From NCBI RefSeq assembly GCF_004014775.2, contig NZ_CP042808.1, positions 2,363,001 through 2,427,000 on the forward strand: DNA of 64,000 nt, written 5' to 3'. The DNA comes from Acetobacter oryzoeni. Its GTDB lineage: Bacteria > Pseudomonadota > Alphaproteobacteria > Acetobacterales > Acetobacteraceae. Below are positions 9,643-17,776 of the stretch, piece after piece. Numbering within the stretch: the stretch's first letter is position 1; every line of letters begins with the position of its first letter. A program made the translations under genes and the position numbers. Under the pieces are notes generated by a model. The model did no database searches, had not been told where the DNA came from, and saw only the letters and a program-made list of their open reading frames with translations.

Positions 9643-11607
9643 ATGTCTGTTTTTTCTATAAGATTTATAAGAAAATTAAATCACAAAGCTTGTTACATTG
9701 CTGTTTTTCTGGCCCTTACAGGATGCACCCCTCCTGTATCTGTCAAGCAACTCAGCCTGACAGAAGCTTATCTGGACCGTACCCATACGGCCCTTAACGG
9801 AACAATCCTTAGCAACACCACCCGGATTGTGTTGGAACGCCAAAACTTGTTGGGCATATGGCAAGCACACCCAAGTGCCGCCATTGATATCCTGCGTAAA
9901 AGCACGCAAGACCAATTTTACACACCAGATCTAAATGACCAGCTTTTTGCGTTGGCTGAACTCAGCTACTTACGTGGCAAAAAACATAAGTCTCGCACAG
10001 ATTTCATGGCTGCTGCCATGTATGCATATGCGTACCTCAACCCAGCGGATAAAACATCGGACCACCCCGATCCGTATGATCCACATTTTCGGCAAGCGTG
10101 TGATCTTTATATGCTCAGCCTGACAGAGGCCTTAGGATCACCCGCCAATGTGAATGCTCAACACTGGGTACTGCCATTTGGTGATCTGGATCTTTCATCA
10201 AACCCGGCAGAACATATATGGCATGGTTACGAATTAACCGATTTCCGCCCCACAGCACGCCTGACAGTAAATGGCGTTAAAAATATTTATAGTCATATGG
10301 GGCTGGGCGAACCTCTAGCCGCTATTCCGCATGTAGATGGCCGTGCCCCATCTTCCTTTACCGTGACAGACAAACTGCGTATCCCTGTCAGCCTGTTTAT
10401 GGAAATACCTGATCCACGCAGGCAAGTTCTCTCCGATCATATTTCTGGACACCTGACGCTAACAGCGTTGGATGATCAGGGGCATATTCTCATAGCCAAC
10501 AAAACACCCATCCCTCTGCAGTATGATCAAACAGCCTCGCGCGCGCTGAGCCTTAGCAATGCTGTAGATTGGTCTAGCGAGTACAAAGGTTTTCTGGACG
10601 GTCGTTTTTTTGATAACGGCCGCAAACCTCAGCTCATTGCCATAGAACCTCACCGCTATGGGTGTATTCCCGTTGTGCTTGTTCACGGCACAGCTTCCAG
10701 CCCGGGACGATGGGCTGATATGGTGAACGATCTTCTGGAAGATCCTCAAATCCGCGCCCATTTTGAATTTTGGTTTTTTTCTTACGCTACGGGCAATCCC
10801 ATCCCTTACTCTGCCTTCCAACTTCGCGAGGCTCTGGAAGCTGCCATTCAAAACAACGGTGGCACGCAGGCCGATCCCGCGCTTGGGCATATGGTGCTTA
10901 TTGGCCATAGCCAAGGCGGTCTTCTAGCAAAAATGCAAGTGATAGACCCCAAGGATAAACTCTGGAATGGTCTTACGCACCATCCTTTCAACAGTTTACA
11001 CCTTACCCCAAAAGCCCATAGCTTTTTGCAAGAAACCCTGTTTCCAAAACCGTTGCCTGAAGTGCAGCAAGTTGTGTTTATTTCTACACCACAACACGGA
11101 AGTTACCTGGCTGCACTTTCTCTAGCGCATCTTGTAGGCCGTATGGTAACATTTCCCGTTAGTCTGACAGAGGTGATGCAGCAAGTTGTTGCTGGAGAGT
11201 CCGGTTCAATACGTGTAAACATGAGCCCGTGGCGTATGGGCAGCGTGTATGGCATGACACCCCATAGTGCTTTTATCCGCTCTCTTGCCTCCATACCTGT
11301 TGTGCCGGAAGTGCGCACACATTCCATTATTCCGGTTTTGGGGGATGGCCCCTTAGCAACAGCCGATGATGGCGTGGTAAAATACCGCAGCGCACATGTT
11401 CCTTATGCTGATTCCGAACTGGTTGTGCGGCATTCTGGCCATTCCACACAGTCCAACCCAATCACCATTGCAGAGGTGCGGCGCATTCTGCTGGAGCATC
11501 TGGCGCACCTTACCCCGGGAGCGCCAGAAACAGGGGATATGAACAAACAAAATATCACACGTATTGGCGGTGAGTATCAGCCAACCACACCCCCGGTACA
11601 CCCATGA
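9643..11607 (+). CDS. Lipoprotein alpha/beta-hydrolase (lipase/esterase-like)
   Basis: A 654-residue secreted hydrolase. The N-terminal signal ends in a lipobox LTGC (Cys ~28), so it should be anchored in the outer membrane or periplasm. An N-terminal ~330-residue region of unknown fold precedes the hydrolase domain, which has VLVHGTASSPGRW (oxyanion strand, ~residue 345) and the nucleophile elbow GHSQGG (~425); FISTPQHGSYLA and a distal HSGHS near 605 supply the rest of a Ser-His-Asp site. The stop overlaps the start of the DUF4105 gene (ATGA), so the two are coupled. Substrate unknown; a phospholipid or cell-envelope lipid is plausible. Confidence 0.78.
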   Translation: MSVFSIRFIRKLNHKACYIAVFLALTGCTPPVSVKQLSLTEAYLDRTHTALNGTILSNTTRIVLERQNLLGIWQAHPSAAIDILRKSTQDQFYTPDLNDQLFALAELSYLRGKKHKSRTDFMAAAMYAYAYLNPADKTSDHPDPYDPHFRQACDLYMLSLTEALGSPANVNAQHWVLPFGDLDLSSNPAEHIWHGYELTDFRPTARLTVNGVKNIYSHMGLGEPLAAIPHVDGRAPSSFTVTDKLRIPVSLFMEIPDPRRQVLSDHISGHLTLTALDDQGHILIANKTPIPLQYDQTASRALSLSNAVDWSSEYKGFLDGRFFDNGRKPQLIAIEPHRYGCIPVVLVHGTASSPGRWADMVNDLLEDPQIRAHFEFWFFSYATGNPIPYSAFQLREALEAAIQNNGGTQADPALGHMVLIGHSQGGLLAKMQVIDPKDKLWNGLTHHPFNSLHLTPKAHSFLQETLFPKPLPEVQQVVFISTPQHGSYLAALSLAHLVGRMVTFPVSLTEVMQQVVAGESGSIRVNMSPWRMGSVYGMTPHSAFIRSLASIPVVPEVRTHSIIPVLGDGPLATADDGVVKYRSAHVPYADSELVVRHSGHSTQSNPITIAEVRRILLEHLAHLTPGAPETGDMNKQNITRIGGEYQPTTPPVHP

Positions 11608-12629
11608 GCAAGCTTCCTCATAATTCTTCGACGCATGGCTGGATTTTCTGGATAAAAGCGGCAAGCGTATGCTTATTCAGCCTCTACTCAGCTGCGGCAT
11701 TTTATTATTCTACCTTAACACCAGATATTCTGCGCTTAGGCCTGAGCATTATCTTTCCGCTACTTGTGTTAGGTGCGTTCTTTTTTGCTCCTGCACGGCT
11801 TCGCCGCCCTGCCATTCCTGCTTTATGTACTGTTTTTGCAATATGGTATTTAACTGATCCCCCGCGCAATCATCGAGAGTGGGCGGGAGAATATGCGTTG
11901 CCGGCAGATGCCATTTTGACCGGTCGAACTGTGCATATTCAAAATATACGCAATTTCAAATACAAAACAGAAACGGATTATACACCTCGTTATTACGATG
12001 CCACGTATAATCTGGATGACCTTTCATCCGTAGATATGATTACCTCTTACTGGGCAGGGGAAAGCATTGCCCATGTTTTCCTGACCTTTGGATTCAAGGA
12101 TGGGCGCCACCTTGCAATATCTATTGAAACACGCAGGCAAAAGCGTTTCCCCTATTCTGCGATTGCTGGCTTTTTCCATCATTATGAAATGTTTTATGTT
12201 ACGGCAGATGAGCAGGATCTGATTGGCGTGCGCACAGATATCCGTAAGGAGCGCGTCTATCTTTACCGGCTCTTCATTTCACCGCAAACGCGTGAGCGCC
12301 TGTTTAAAAGCTATCTTTCGGAAATTCATTTCCTACATTCCCACCCGCGTTGGTACAATACGCTCACAGATAACTGCACAACAGAAATTCTCTCCCGCGC
12401 TGGTGCACAACTGCATTATCGGCTGGACTGGCGCGTGTTGCTAAGTGGCTACACGGCCTCCTTGGCATATGATTTGGGGCTCCTAAACACGCAGTATGAC
12501 TTCCCTACCCTTAAACGCCTAAGCCGCATACAAAGGCCTGATGACGCAACGCCAGATGCATACTATTCGCAAGGAATACGCGCTCATTTACCTTTAGATG
12601 ACACACCTAAACTTTCACAAACCAAATAA
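11604..12629 (+). CDS. DUF4105 membrane-anchored protein
   Basis: A 341-residue protein with two or three N-terminal membrane helices (residues ~15-85) and a periplasmic DUF4105 domain (also called Lnb N-terminal-like). The conserved motif TDNCTTEIL near residue 255 carries the predicted catalytic Cys, and HSHPRWYNTLTDN precedes it. The family is suspected to include papain-like peptidases or acyltransferases; Lnb itself is a lipoprotein N-acyltransferase. It is translationally coupled to the upstream lipoprotein lipase, so the pair may act on the same envelope lipid or lipoprotein. Confidence 0.78.
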   Translation: MSKLPHNSSTHGWIFWIKAASVCLFSLYSAAAFYYSTLTPDILRLGLSIIFPLLVLGAFFFAPARLRRPAIPALCTVFAIWYLTDPPRNHREWAGEYALPADAILTGRTVHIQNIRNFKYKTETDYTPRYYDATYNLDDLSSVDMITSYWAGESIAHVFLTFGFKDGRHLAISIETRRQKRFPYSAIAGFFHHYEMFYVTADEQDLIGVRTDIRKERVYLYRLFISPQTRERLFKSYLSEIHFLHSHPRWYNTLTDNCTTEILSRAGAQLHYRLDWRVLLSGYTASLAYDLGLLNTQYDFPTLKRLSRIQRPDDATPDAYYSQGIRAHLPLDDTPKLSQTK

Positions 12630-12701
12630 CAGAAATGTTATAAAGGACACTACATACATAAGATGCTGTTTCGACAACAAAAAACACTAATAACATTTGC
12701 G

Positions 12702-12718
12702 AATAAGAATTACTTATT
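12702..12718. promoter_or_regulatory. Small dyad upstream of bacterioferritin
   Basis: AATAAG and CTTATT arms separated by AATTA, about 100 bp before the bfr start. It could be a binding site for an iron-responsive regulator or just part of an AT-rich promoter. Weak evidence. Confidence 0.25.
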
Positions 12719-12815
12719 AAAACTCCTTGATATTTAACGATTTTCTGATTGCATTGTGCCTGAAATATCCGTAAAAAGATCTCACAAACCTCCATCAAAA
12801 TCTGGAAATCGTATC

Positions 12816-13301
12816 ATGGTAAAAGATCCTAAGGTTATCGAACATCTGAACACGCAGCTGACAAATGAGCTGACGGCTATCAACCAGTACTTCCTGCACG
12901 CACGCACCCTGCGCCACTGGGGTGTTACCCTGCTGGGCAAGAAAGAATACGAAGAATCCATTGAAGAAATGCGCCATGCTGATTGGCTGATCGAACGCAT
13001 TCTGTATCTGGGTGGCCTGCCCAACGTTCAGCGCCTGAACACCATCCTGATTGGTCAGGACGTGAAGGAAATTCTGGAATGCGACCTGAAGCTGGAAGAA
13101 AAAGCTCTGGCTGATCTGCGTGAAGGCATTGCCTACTGCGAAAGCGTGCGTGACTTTGTTTCCCGTGATCTTCTGCTGAAGATCCTTGAAAACGAAGAAG
13201 AGCACGAAGACTTCCTGGATCGTCAGTTTGATCTGATCAAGCAGATTGGCATTGAACGCTACATCCAGCTGAACTCCGCAGCTGCACCTGATCAGGAATA
13301 A
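12816..13301 (+). CDS. bfr: Bacterioferritin
   Basis: This 161-residue protein is a four-helix iron-storage ferritin forming a 24-subunit cage. The ferroxidase ligands are visible: Glu in LTAINQYFLHA (helix A), EEMRHADWLIERILYLGG (helix B, with EExxH), and ILENEEEHEDFLDRQ (helix D, with ExxxH). The haem-binding Met may be in the helix B region but heme use is uncertain. The ATG at 12816 has GGAAA upstream and gives the usual length; a longer frame from 12756 would add an unlikely tail. It is followed by a strong terminator, so it is monocistronic. Confidence 0.95.
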   Translation: MVKDPKVIEHLNTQLTNELTAINQYFLHARTLRHWGVTLLGKKEYEESIEEMRHADWLIERILYLGGLPNVQRLNTILIGQDVKEILECDLKLEEKALADLREGIAYCESVRDFVSRDLLLKILENEEEHEDFLDRQFDLIKQIGIERYIQLNSAAAPDQE

Positions 13302-13312
13302 TCACTGATCAA

Positions 13313-13343
13313 AAATATGGGGCGTTTCATACGCCCCATATTT
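13313..13343. terminator. Bidirectional terminator between bfr and the ArsC-like gene
   Basis: A 13-bp perfect inverted repeat, AAATATGGGGCGT and its complement, with a TTCAT loop. It lies between two convergent genes and serves both. Confidence 0.85.
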
Positions 13344-13352
13344 CCGTGCCAT

Positions 13353-13712
13353 TTAATTGTTCGCAAATAAAGCTGCATAGATTTCTGGCTTAAAGCCAAC
13401 CGTGATCTTTCCCTGCGCTTCTAAAACAGGCCGTTTTATAAGGGAAGGATAAGCAACCATAAGCGCCAATGCGCGTGGTTCATCAATATTTTCTTTCTCA
13501 GAATCAGACAATTTACGAAACGTGGTGCCTGCTTTATTCAAAAGCTTTTCCCACCCAACATTTTGTGCCCACAGTTTGAGTGTAGCGGTATCTATTCCCT
13601 GCTTTTTATAATCATGGAAGCCATATGCTACACCGTGCGCCTCTAGCCACTTCATGGCCTTACGCATCGTATCGCAGGATTTAATTCCGTATATCGTTAT
13701 TGGCGCGCTCAT
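13353..13712 (-). CDS. ArsC/Spx-family thioredoxin-fold protein (YffB-like)
   Basis: A 119-residue protein of the ArsC-like family. It has a single N-terminal cysteine in YGIKSCDTMRKAMKWL (Cys13), and a SLIKRPVLE strand with the conserved Arg near residue 95. The start at 13712 is chosen because the conserved domain begins four residues later; an extension to 13826 would be unrelated sequence. Related YffB proteins are thought to be glutathione-dependent thiol reductases rather than arsenate reductases. It is followed on the same strand by no further gene and lies just downstream of the HIT gene, 25 nt away. Confidence 0.82.
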   Translation of the reverse strand: MSAPITIYGIKSCDTMRKAMKWLEAHGVAYGFHDYKKQGIDTATLKLWAQNVGWEKLLNKAGTTFRKLSDSEKENIDEPRALALMVAYPSLIKRPVLEAQGKITVGFKPEIYAALFANN

Positions 13713-13737
13713 AAACCCTCCTAGAGCAAAGCAACTT

Positions 13738-14184
13738 TTATGGCTGGATATCCAGAAGTTTCCGCATCTCTTCCATAAAAGCTGTATCCTGCTCCAGATT
13801 AAACGGGCGTGCAGAAATGCCCGCATAGCCTACACAAACAGGCTTTGTTTTTACGGCATCCGCTTCTGTCAGATAACGCGGCACAATATGGGTATGGAGC
13901 GAAGGCTCCTGATTACACCACGTCTCATAATTAATGCGGGCAGCACCCGTGGCTTTCAGCAGGGCATCACCTACCGTTACACAATCTGCCAGATATTGCA
14001 TACGTTCCTGCCCTTGCAGGTCATTCAGGCTTGGCACAATAGGGTCTGACAAAAGCTGGCAATAACCTTGTACAGGCTGTGTATCGGCTACAATAAGCCA
14101 ACCTGAAGGCATACGCCCGATAACTTGAGGGAACTTTCCTTCCCTCGCCCATTCAACGCGCTGCTGAATTACATTTTTTGTCAT
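13738..14184 (-). CDS. HIT-family nucleotide-binding protein
   Basis: A 148-residue protein of the histidine-triad superfamily, which hydrolyses or transfers nucleotides from nucleoside phosphates and dinucleoside polyphosphates. The HIT-like motif SLHTHIVPRY near residue 96 keeps two His but not the full HxHxHxx triad, so activity may be changed. The GYCQLLSDP strand near residue 40 is typical. Tag lies upstream on the same strand about 70 nt away. Confidence 0.75.
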   Translation of the reverse strand: MTKNVIQQRVEWAREGKFPQVIGRMPSGWLIVADTQPVQGYCQLLSDPIVPSLNDLQGQERMQYLADCVTVGDALLKATGAARINYETWCNQEPSLHTHIVPRYLTEADAVKTKPVCVGYAGISARPFNLEQDTAFMEEMRKLLDIQP

Positions 14185-14254
14185 GTTTTGCCTCAGTTAT
14201 AATTTTGCTTTCCGCAATACGCCTGAGGACAGCCATTTCACGAGGCTTATCGAA

Positions 14255-14818
14255 TCAATCGCAGGCGTGATACCGAAAACAATCTGGTTCATGCCCGTTT
14301 ACCATGCCTGCTGCTTGCATCCATGCATAAACAATGACCGGCCCCACAAAGCAAAAACCACGCTTTTTCAATTCCTTGGAGAGAACCTGTGAAGCTAGCG
14401 TTTGCGCAAGTGCATGCGGGTGCTCTGCCTTTACGGGGTTTTGTTGCGCCACACCCCATGCAAAATCGGCAAAATCCTCTCCCGCTGCCTGCATCTGCAA
14501 ATAGGCATGTGCATTTTTGACGGTGGCTTCTATTTTTAGGCGCGAGCGGATAATGCCAGCATCTTGCATCAGCCTTTGCACATCGTGCTCTGTAAACTGC
14601 GCGACTTTTTCAGGATCAAACCTAGCACAAGCTTTCCGAAAATTTTCGCGCTTCTGCAGTACCGTATTCCATGAAAGCCCAGCCTGAAAACTTTCCAACA
14701 CCAGCATTTCCCATAAGCTGCGTGCGTTCTTGATGGGCTTACCCCATTCAGCATCATGGTAATCACGCAAAAGCATGTTTCCACATGCCCATTTGCACCG
14801 CTGCTTAGGAGAATCCAT
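14255..14818 (-). CDS. tag: DNA-3-methyladenine glycosylase I
   Basis: This 187-residue base-excision repair enzyme removes 3-methyladenine from DNA. The family zinc snap is conserved: Cys8 and His21 in the N-terminus (RCKWACG and YHDAEWG) and His176/Cys180 at the C-terminus (GHEPDCF). The FQAGLSWNTVLQKRE segment near residue 45 and GPVIVYAWMQAAGMVN near 160 are also characteristic. Its start lies 14 nt from the stop of the ArsR gene, so it may be co-transcribed with the ArsR and peroxiredoxin genes. Confidence 0.93.
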   Translation of the reverse strand: MDSPKQRCKWACGNMLLRDYHDAEWGKPIKNARSLWEMLVLESFQAGLSWNTVLQKRENFRKACARFDPEKVAQFTEHDVQRLMQDAGIIRSRLKIEATVKNAHAYLQMQAAGEDFADFAWGVAQQNPVKAEHPHALAQTLASQVLSKELKKRGFCFVGPVIVYAWMQAAGMVNGHEPDCFRYHACD

Positions 14819-14832
14819 GCTATGTTTTGGTT

Positions 14833-15261
14833 TTAGAAGCGGCGTGGCTGTGGTGTTTGCACAAAAGCAAACTGCGCGCCTTCTTCCCGAAGGATCTGGT
14901 CTTTTCTTTTGGTCGATTTTGTCCCGAGCTTATCTGCAATTTCATGCGTGGCGGACAGCAGGCCTTTATCACCTTTTAAAAGAGCAATCAGAATCCTTAC
15001 CCGCAAAGCTTCATCTTCGCTCTGCAAGCTATAATAAATCGTTCGCGATTCGCGGCGTGGCACAATCAGGTTAGAACGCCTTAACGTGCCCAACTGCTGG
15101 CTCAGAGTCGGCTGGCCGATTCCGGTTTTGCTTTCCAGTTCTCCCACAGCCAGCGCCCCATGCTGCAAAAGCGCGTCCAGAATCATAAGCCGCTGCGGCT
15201 GAGCAAACAGCTTTAGCTGCTCCACCAACTGCTTTGCTTCATCTAAAGACATTTCCACCAT
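14833..15261 (-). CDS. ArsR/SmtB-family transcriptional regulator without cysteines
   Basis: A 142-residue winged-helix repressor: LKLFAQPQRLMILDALL (helix 1-2), VGELESKTGIGQPTLSQQLGTLRRSNLIVPRRESRTIYYSL (recognition helix and wing, residues ~40-80). Its neighbourhood (peroxiredoxin in the same operon, divergent persulfide dioxygenase and TauE exporter) is that of BigR/SqrR persulfide sensors, but the protein contains no cysteine at all, so the usual two-Cys persulfide switch is absent. It probably controls the divergent promoters between 15947 and 16034. Signal unknown. Confidence 0.85.
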   Translation of the reverse strand: MVEMSLDEAKQLVEQLKLFAQPQRLMILDALLQHGALAVGELESKTGIGQPTLSQQLGTLRRSNLIVPRRESRTIYYSLQSEDEALRVRILIALLKGDKGLLSATHEIADKLGTKSTKRKDQILREEGAQFAFVQTPQPRRF

Positions 15262-15265
15262 GAGC

Positions 15266-15946
15266 TTATCGCCCCTGATCAGGCTTTAAACACATAAACC
15301 ACGATGGCCCGGCCTGCATGACAGCATCTTGGGTTTGCGCTGTAGGCAGCACCACGTTCCCTCCGGGCGTCCAGCCTTCTGGCGTCAGCACATCACCTTC
15401 ATCCACCCGTTGAAGAGCCGCAAGCAAACGCAACAGTTCAGCTACAGAACGGCCAACAGTCATGGGGTAGCAGGTTGTGGCACGCACAATACCTTGTGGG
15501 TCAATCATGTACACACTGCGCACCGTTGCACTATTGCGGGCTGTTGGGTCCAGCATGCCGTAGGCACGTGCAATGGCCATGGAGGGATCTTCCACCACAG
15601 GAAAAGGAATTCTTACGTCAAACCTTTCCCGTATGGCCTCAATCCATGCAAGATGCGCGGGCAGACTATCCACGGAAAGGCCCACTAGCGCACAATTCAT
15701 GTCGGCAAATTGCGAAGCAGCTTGTGCAAACGCAATAAATTCACTGGTGCAAACCGGCGTAAAATCTGCCGGATGCGAAAACAGCAGCACCCACTGCCCA
15801 CGCAATGCGCTTAACGTAAGCATGCCTTGGGTTGTCCGCGCCATAAAATCTGGAGCCATGTCTCCAATTCTGGGTGCGGCCACTACCGGCTCCAACTGAC
15901 TGGTATCTATGATGCGGTCATTCATAGCTGCAGTGTTTACGCGCAT
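15266..15946 (-). CDS. 1-Cys peroxiredoxin (Prx6 type)
   Basis: A 226-residue thiol peroxidase reducing hydrogen peroxide and organic peroxides. The catalytic site is HPADFTPVCTSE (peroxidatic Cys ~residue 58), and the family Arg lies in PTARNSATVRSVYMIDPQG (~residue 140). A C-terminal extension typical of Prx6 follows (YPMTVGRS). It is the first gene of a minus-strand operon with the ArsR gene 4 nt downstream, and diverges from a persulfide-dioxygenase-like gene. The exact start is uncertain: an ATG seven codons in (15925) is an alternative. Confidence 0.9.
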   Translation of the reverse strand: MRVNTAAMNDRIIDTSQLEPVVAAPRIGDMAPDFMARTTQGMLTLSALRGQWVLLFSHPADFTPVCTSEFIAFAQAASQFADMNCALVGLSVDSLPAHLAWIEAIRERFDVRIPFPVVEDPSMAIARAYGMLDPTARNSATVRSVYMIDPQGIVRATTCYPMTVGRSVAELLRLLAALQRVDEGDVLTPEGWTPGGNVVLPTAQTQDAVMQAGPSWFMCLKPDQGR

Positions 15947-16034
15947 TCTTTCCCTTGACGCAAGACGCTTTCATTCTTAATTAAAGTGTATATTCATGTT
16001 TACTTAAAATAATAAACTGTTGGGAGTTTCCCTT

Positions 16035-16961
16035 ATGTCAGATCCAGCTATCGCCACAGCCACCCAGCAGATTCTGATGGCTGTGCAGCACCCCGAACAA
16101 CGGCCTGTTGTAAAAACCTTTTTTGATGAAAAAACCTTCACGGCCAGCCATGTGGTGCATGATCCACAAACCCTCACAGCTGCCGTAATTGATAGTGTAC
16201 TGGATTATGATCCGGCTTCTGGCCGCATTAAATACGATTCTGCCCAAGAAATTGTAGATTATGTACGCGCTAAAAAGTTGCAGGTTGCATGGCAACTAGA
16301 AACACATGCGCATGCTGATCATCTTTCCGCTGCGCCGTGGTTGCAGGAACAACTGGGCGGCAAATTGGGTATTGGCGCCAATATTGTGCAGGTGCAGGAA
16401 GTTTTTGGCAAAATCTTTAACGCCGATACCAGATTTGCCCGTGATGGATCTCAGTTTGATCATCTTTTTAAAGATGGTGAACAGTTCAAGCTGGGCAACC
16501 TGAACGCTATTGCCCTGCACGTTCCGGGCCACACCCCCGCAGATATGGCTTTTGTTATCGGTGATGCCGCCTTTATTGGCGATACACTGTTCATGCCAGA
16601 TTACGGCACCGCCCGCGCAGACTTCCCCGGTGGGGATGCCCGCATGCTGTATCGCTCTATCCGCCGCCTTCTCACCTTACCAGCAGAAACGCGCCTGTTC
16701 CTTTGTCACGATTACAAAGCGCCAAACCGTGATACCTATGCGTGGGAAACCACAGTGGGTGCAGAACGCGCGCATAATGTGCATGTGCATGAAGGTGTGA
16801 GTGAAGATGATTTTGTAAACATGCGCACATCGCGCGATGCAACGCTCGCTCTCCCCAATCTGATCATGCCTTCCGTGCAGGTCAATATCCGCGGGGGACA
16901 CATGCCAGAACCGGAAGATAATGGCACCAGCTACATCAAGATCCCCATCAACAAGCTCTAA
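16035..16961 (+). CDS. MBL-fold metallohydrolase, persulfide dioxygenase-like (ETHE1 family)
   Basis: A 308-residue metallo-beta-lactamase-fold protein with THAHADH (~residue 95), VPGHTPADM (~170) and FLCHDYKAP (~235), the ligand pattern of the ETHE1/persulfide dioxygenase group. That enzyme oxidises glutathione persulfide to sulfite in sulfide detoxification. The ATG at 16035 has GGGAG eight bases upstream; the TTG at 16020 would overlap that site. TauE-like exporter follows 29 nt later, which suits export of the sulfite made. It is divergent from the ArsR/peroxiredoxin operon. Confidence 0.87.
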   Translation: MSDPAIATATQQILMAVQHPEQRPVVKTFFDEKTFTASHVVHDPQTLTAAVIDSVLDYDPASGRIKYDSAQEIVDYVRAKKLQVAWQLETHAHADHLSAAPWLQEQLGGKLGIGANIVQVQEVFGKIFNADTRFARDGSQFDHLFKDGEQFKLGNLNAIALHVPGHTPADMAFVIGDAAFIGDTLFMPDYGTARADFPGGDARMLYRSIRRLLTLPAETRLFLCHDYKAPNRDTYAWETTVGAERAHNVHVHEGVSEDDFVNMRTSRDATLALPNLIMPSVQVNIRGGHMPEPEDNGTSYIKIPINKL

Positions 16962-16990
16962 AATTTACTGATCTTTTCTGGATACCCCGC

Positions 16991-17776
16991 ATGCTCACCT
17001 TATTTTCTGCCCATCTCCTGCTGGAACTTATGTCTGGCGTTCTGGTTGGCTTCACTCTGGGATTAATCGGTGGCGGGGGATCCATTCTGGCTGTGCCACT
17101 TATGGTTTATCTGGTGGGGGTCAAAAACCCCCATGTAGCTATTGGCACCAGTGCATTGGCAGTCGCTATCAACGCATTGGTGGGGCTGGCACAGCATGCC
17201 CGCAACCATACGGTAAAATGGCGCTGCGCAGGTATTTTTGCATCTTGTGGAGTTGCCGGGGCCTTTATTGGCGCAGCCATTGGCAAAACAGTTGATGGCA
17301 AAAAGCTGCTTTTGTTTTTTGCTCTGCTGATGATTGGCGTTGGCATTCTTATGCTCCGCGGGCGGCATAACGTTGGCTGCCAAGGGGCAAGCTGCAACAG
17401 GCATAATGCCCCCAAAGTTATGGGCTATGGCCTTGGCACCGGTCTGCTTTCTGGCTTTTTTGGCATTGGCGGTGGTTTTCTAATTGTGCCTGGCCTTATT
17501 GCTTCTACCGGCATGCCCATTCTCAATGCCGTAGGCACATCTCTGGTTGCCGTTTCCGCTTTTGGGTTTAGCACAGCTTTAAGCTATATGCTTTCTGGCT
17601 ATATAGATTGGCAATTAGCAGCCTTGTTCATTTTAGGTGGAGCGCTTGGCAGCCTGTTTGGCACCCGCACAGCCCGCCGTATGTCAGGCTCTTCCAATCA
17701 TCTTACAACAGTTTTTGCCTGTATCATTTTTATCGTGGCCATCTACATGATCTGGCAAGGTGTGCAGAAATTATAA
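16991..17776 (+). CDS. TauE/SafE-family sulfite/organosulfonate exporter
   Basis: A 261-residue inner-membrane protein with about eight helices and the two family repeats: GFTLGLIGGGGSILAVPLM near residue 20 and GFFGIGGGFLIVPGL near 158. TauE/SafE proteins are thought to move sulfite, sulfoacetate or related anions. It is coupled to the persulfide-dioxygenase-like gene, so sulfite export is the likely role. Its stop overlaps the end of the convergent SulP gene by a few bases. Confidence 0.88.
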   Translation: MLTLFSAHLLLELMSGVLVGFTLGLIGGGGSILAVPLMVYLVGVKNPHVAIGTSALAVAINALVGLAQHARNHTVKWRCAGIFASCGVAGAFIGAAIGKTVDGKKLLLFFALLMIGVGILMLRGRHNVGCQGASCNRHNAPKVMGYGLGTGLLSGFFGIGGGFLIVPGLIASTGMPILNAVGTSLVAVSAFGFSTALSYMLSGYIDWQLAALFILGGALGSLFGTRTARRMSGSSNHLTTVFACIIFIVAIYMIWQGVQKL

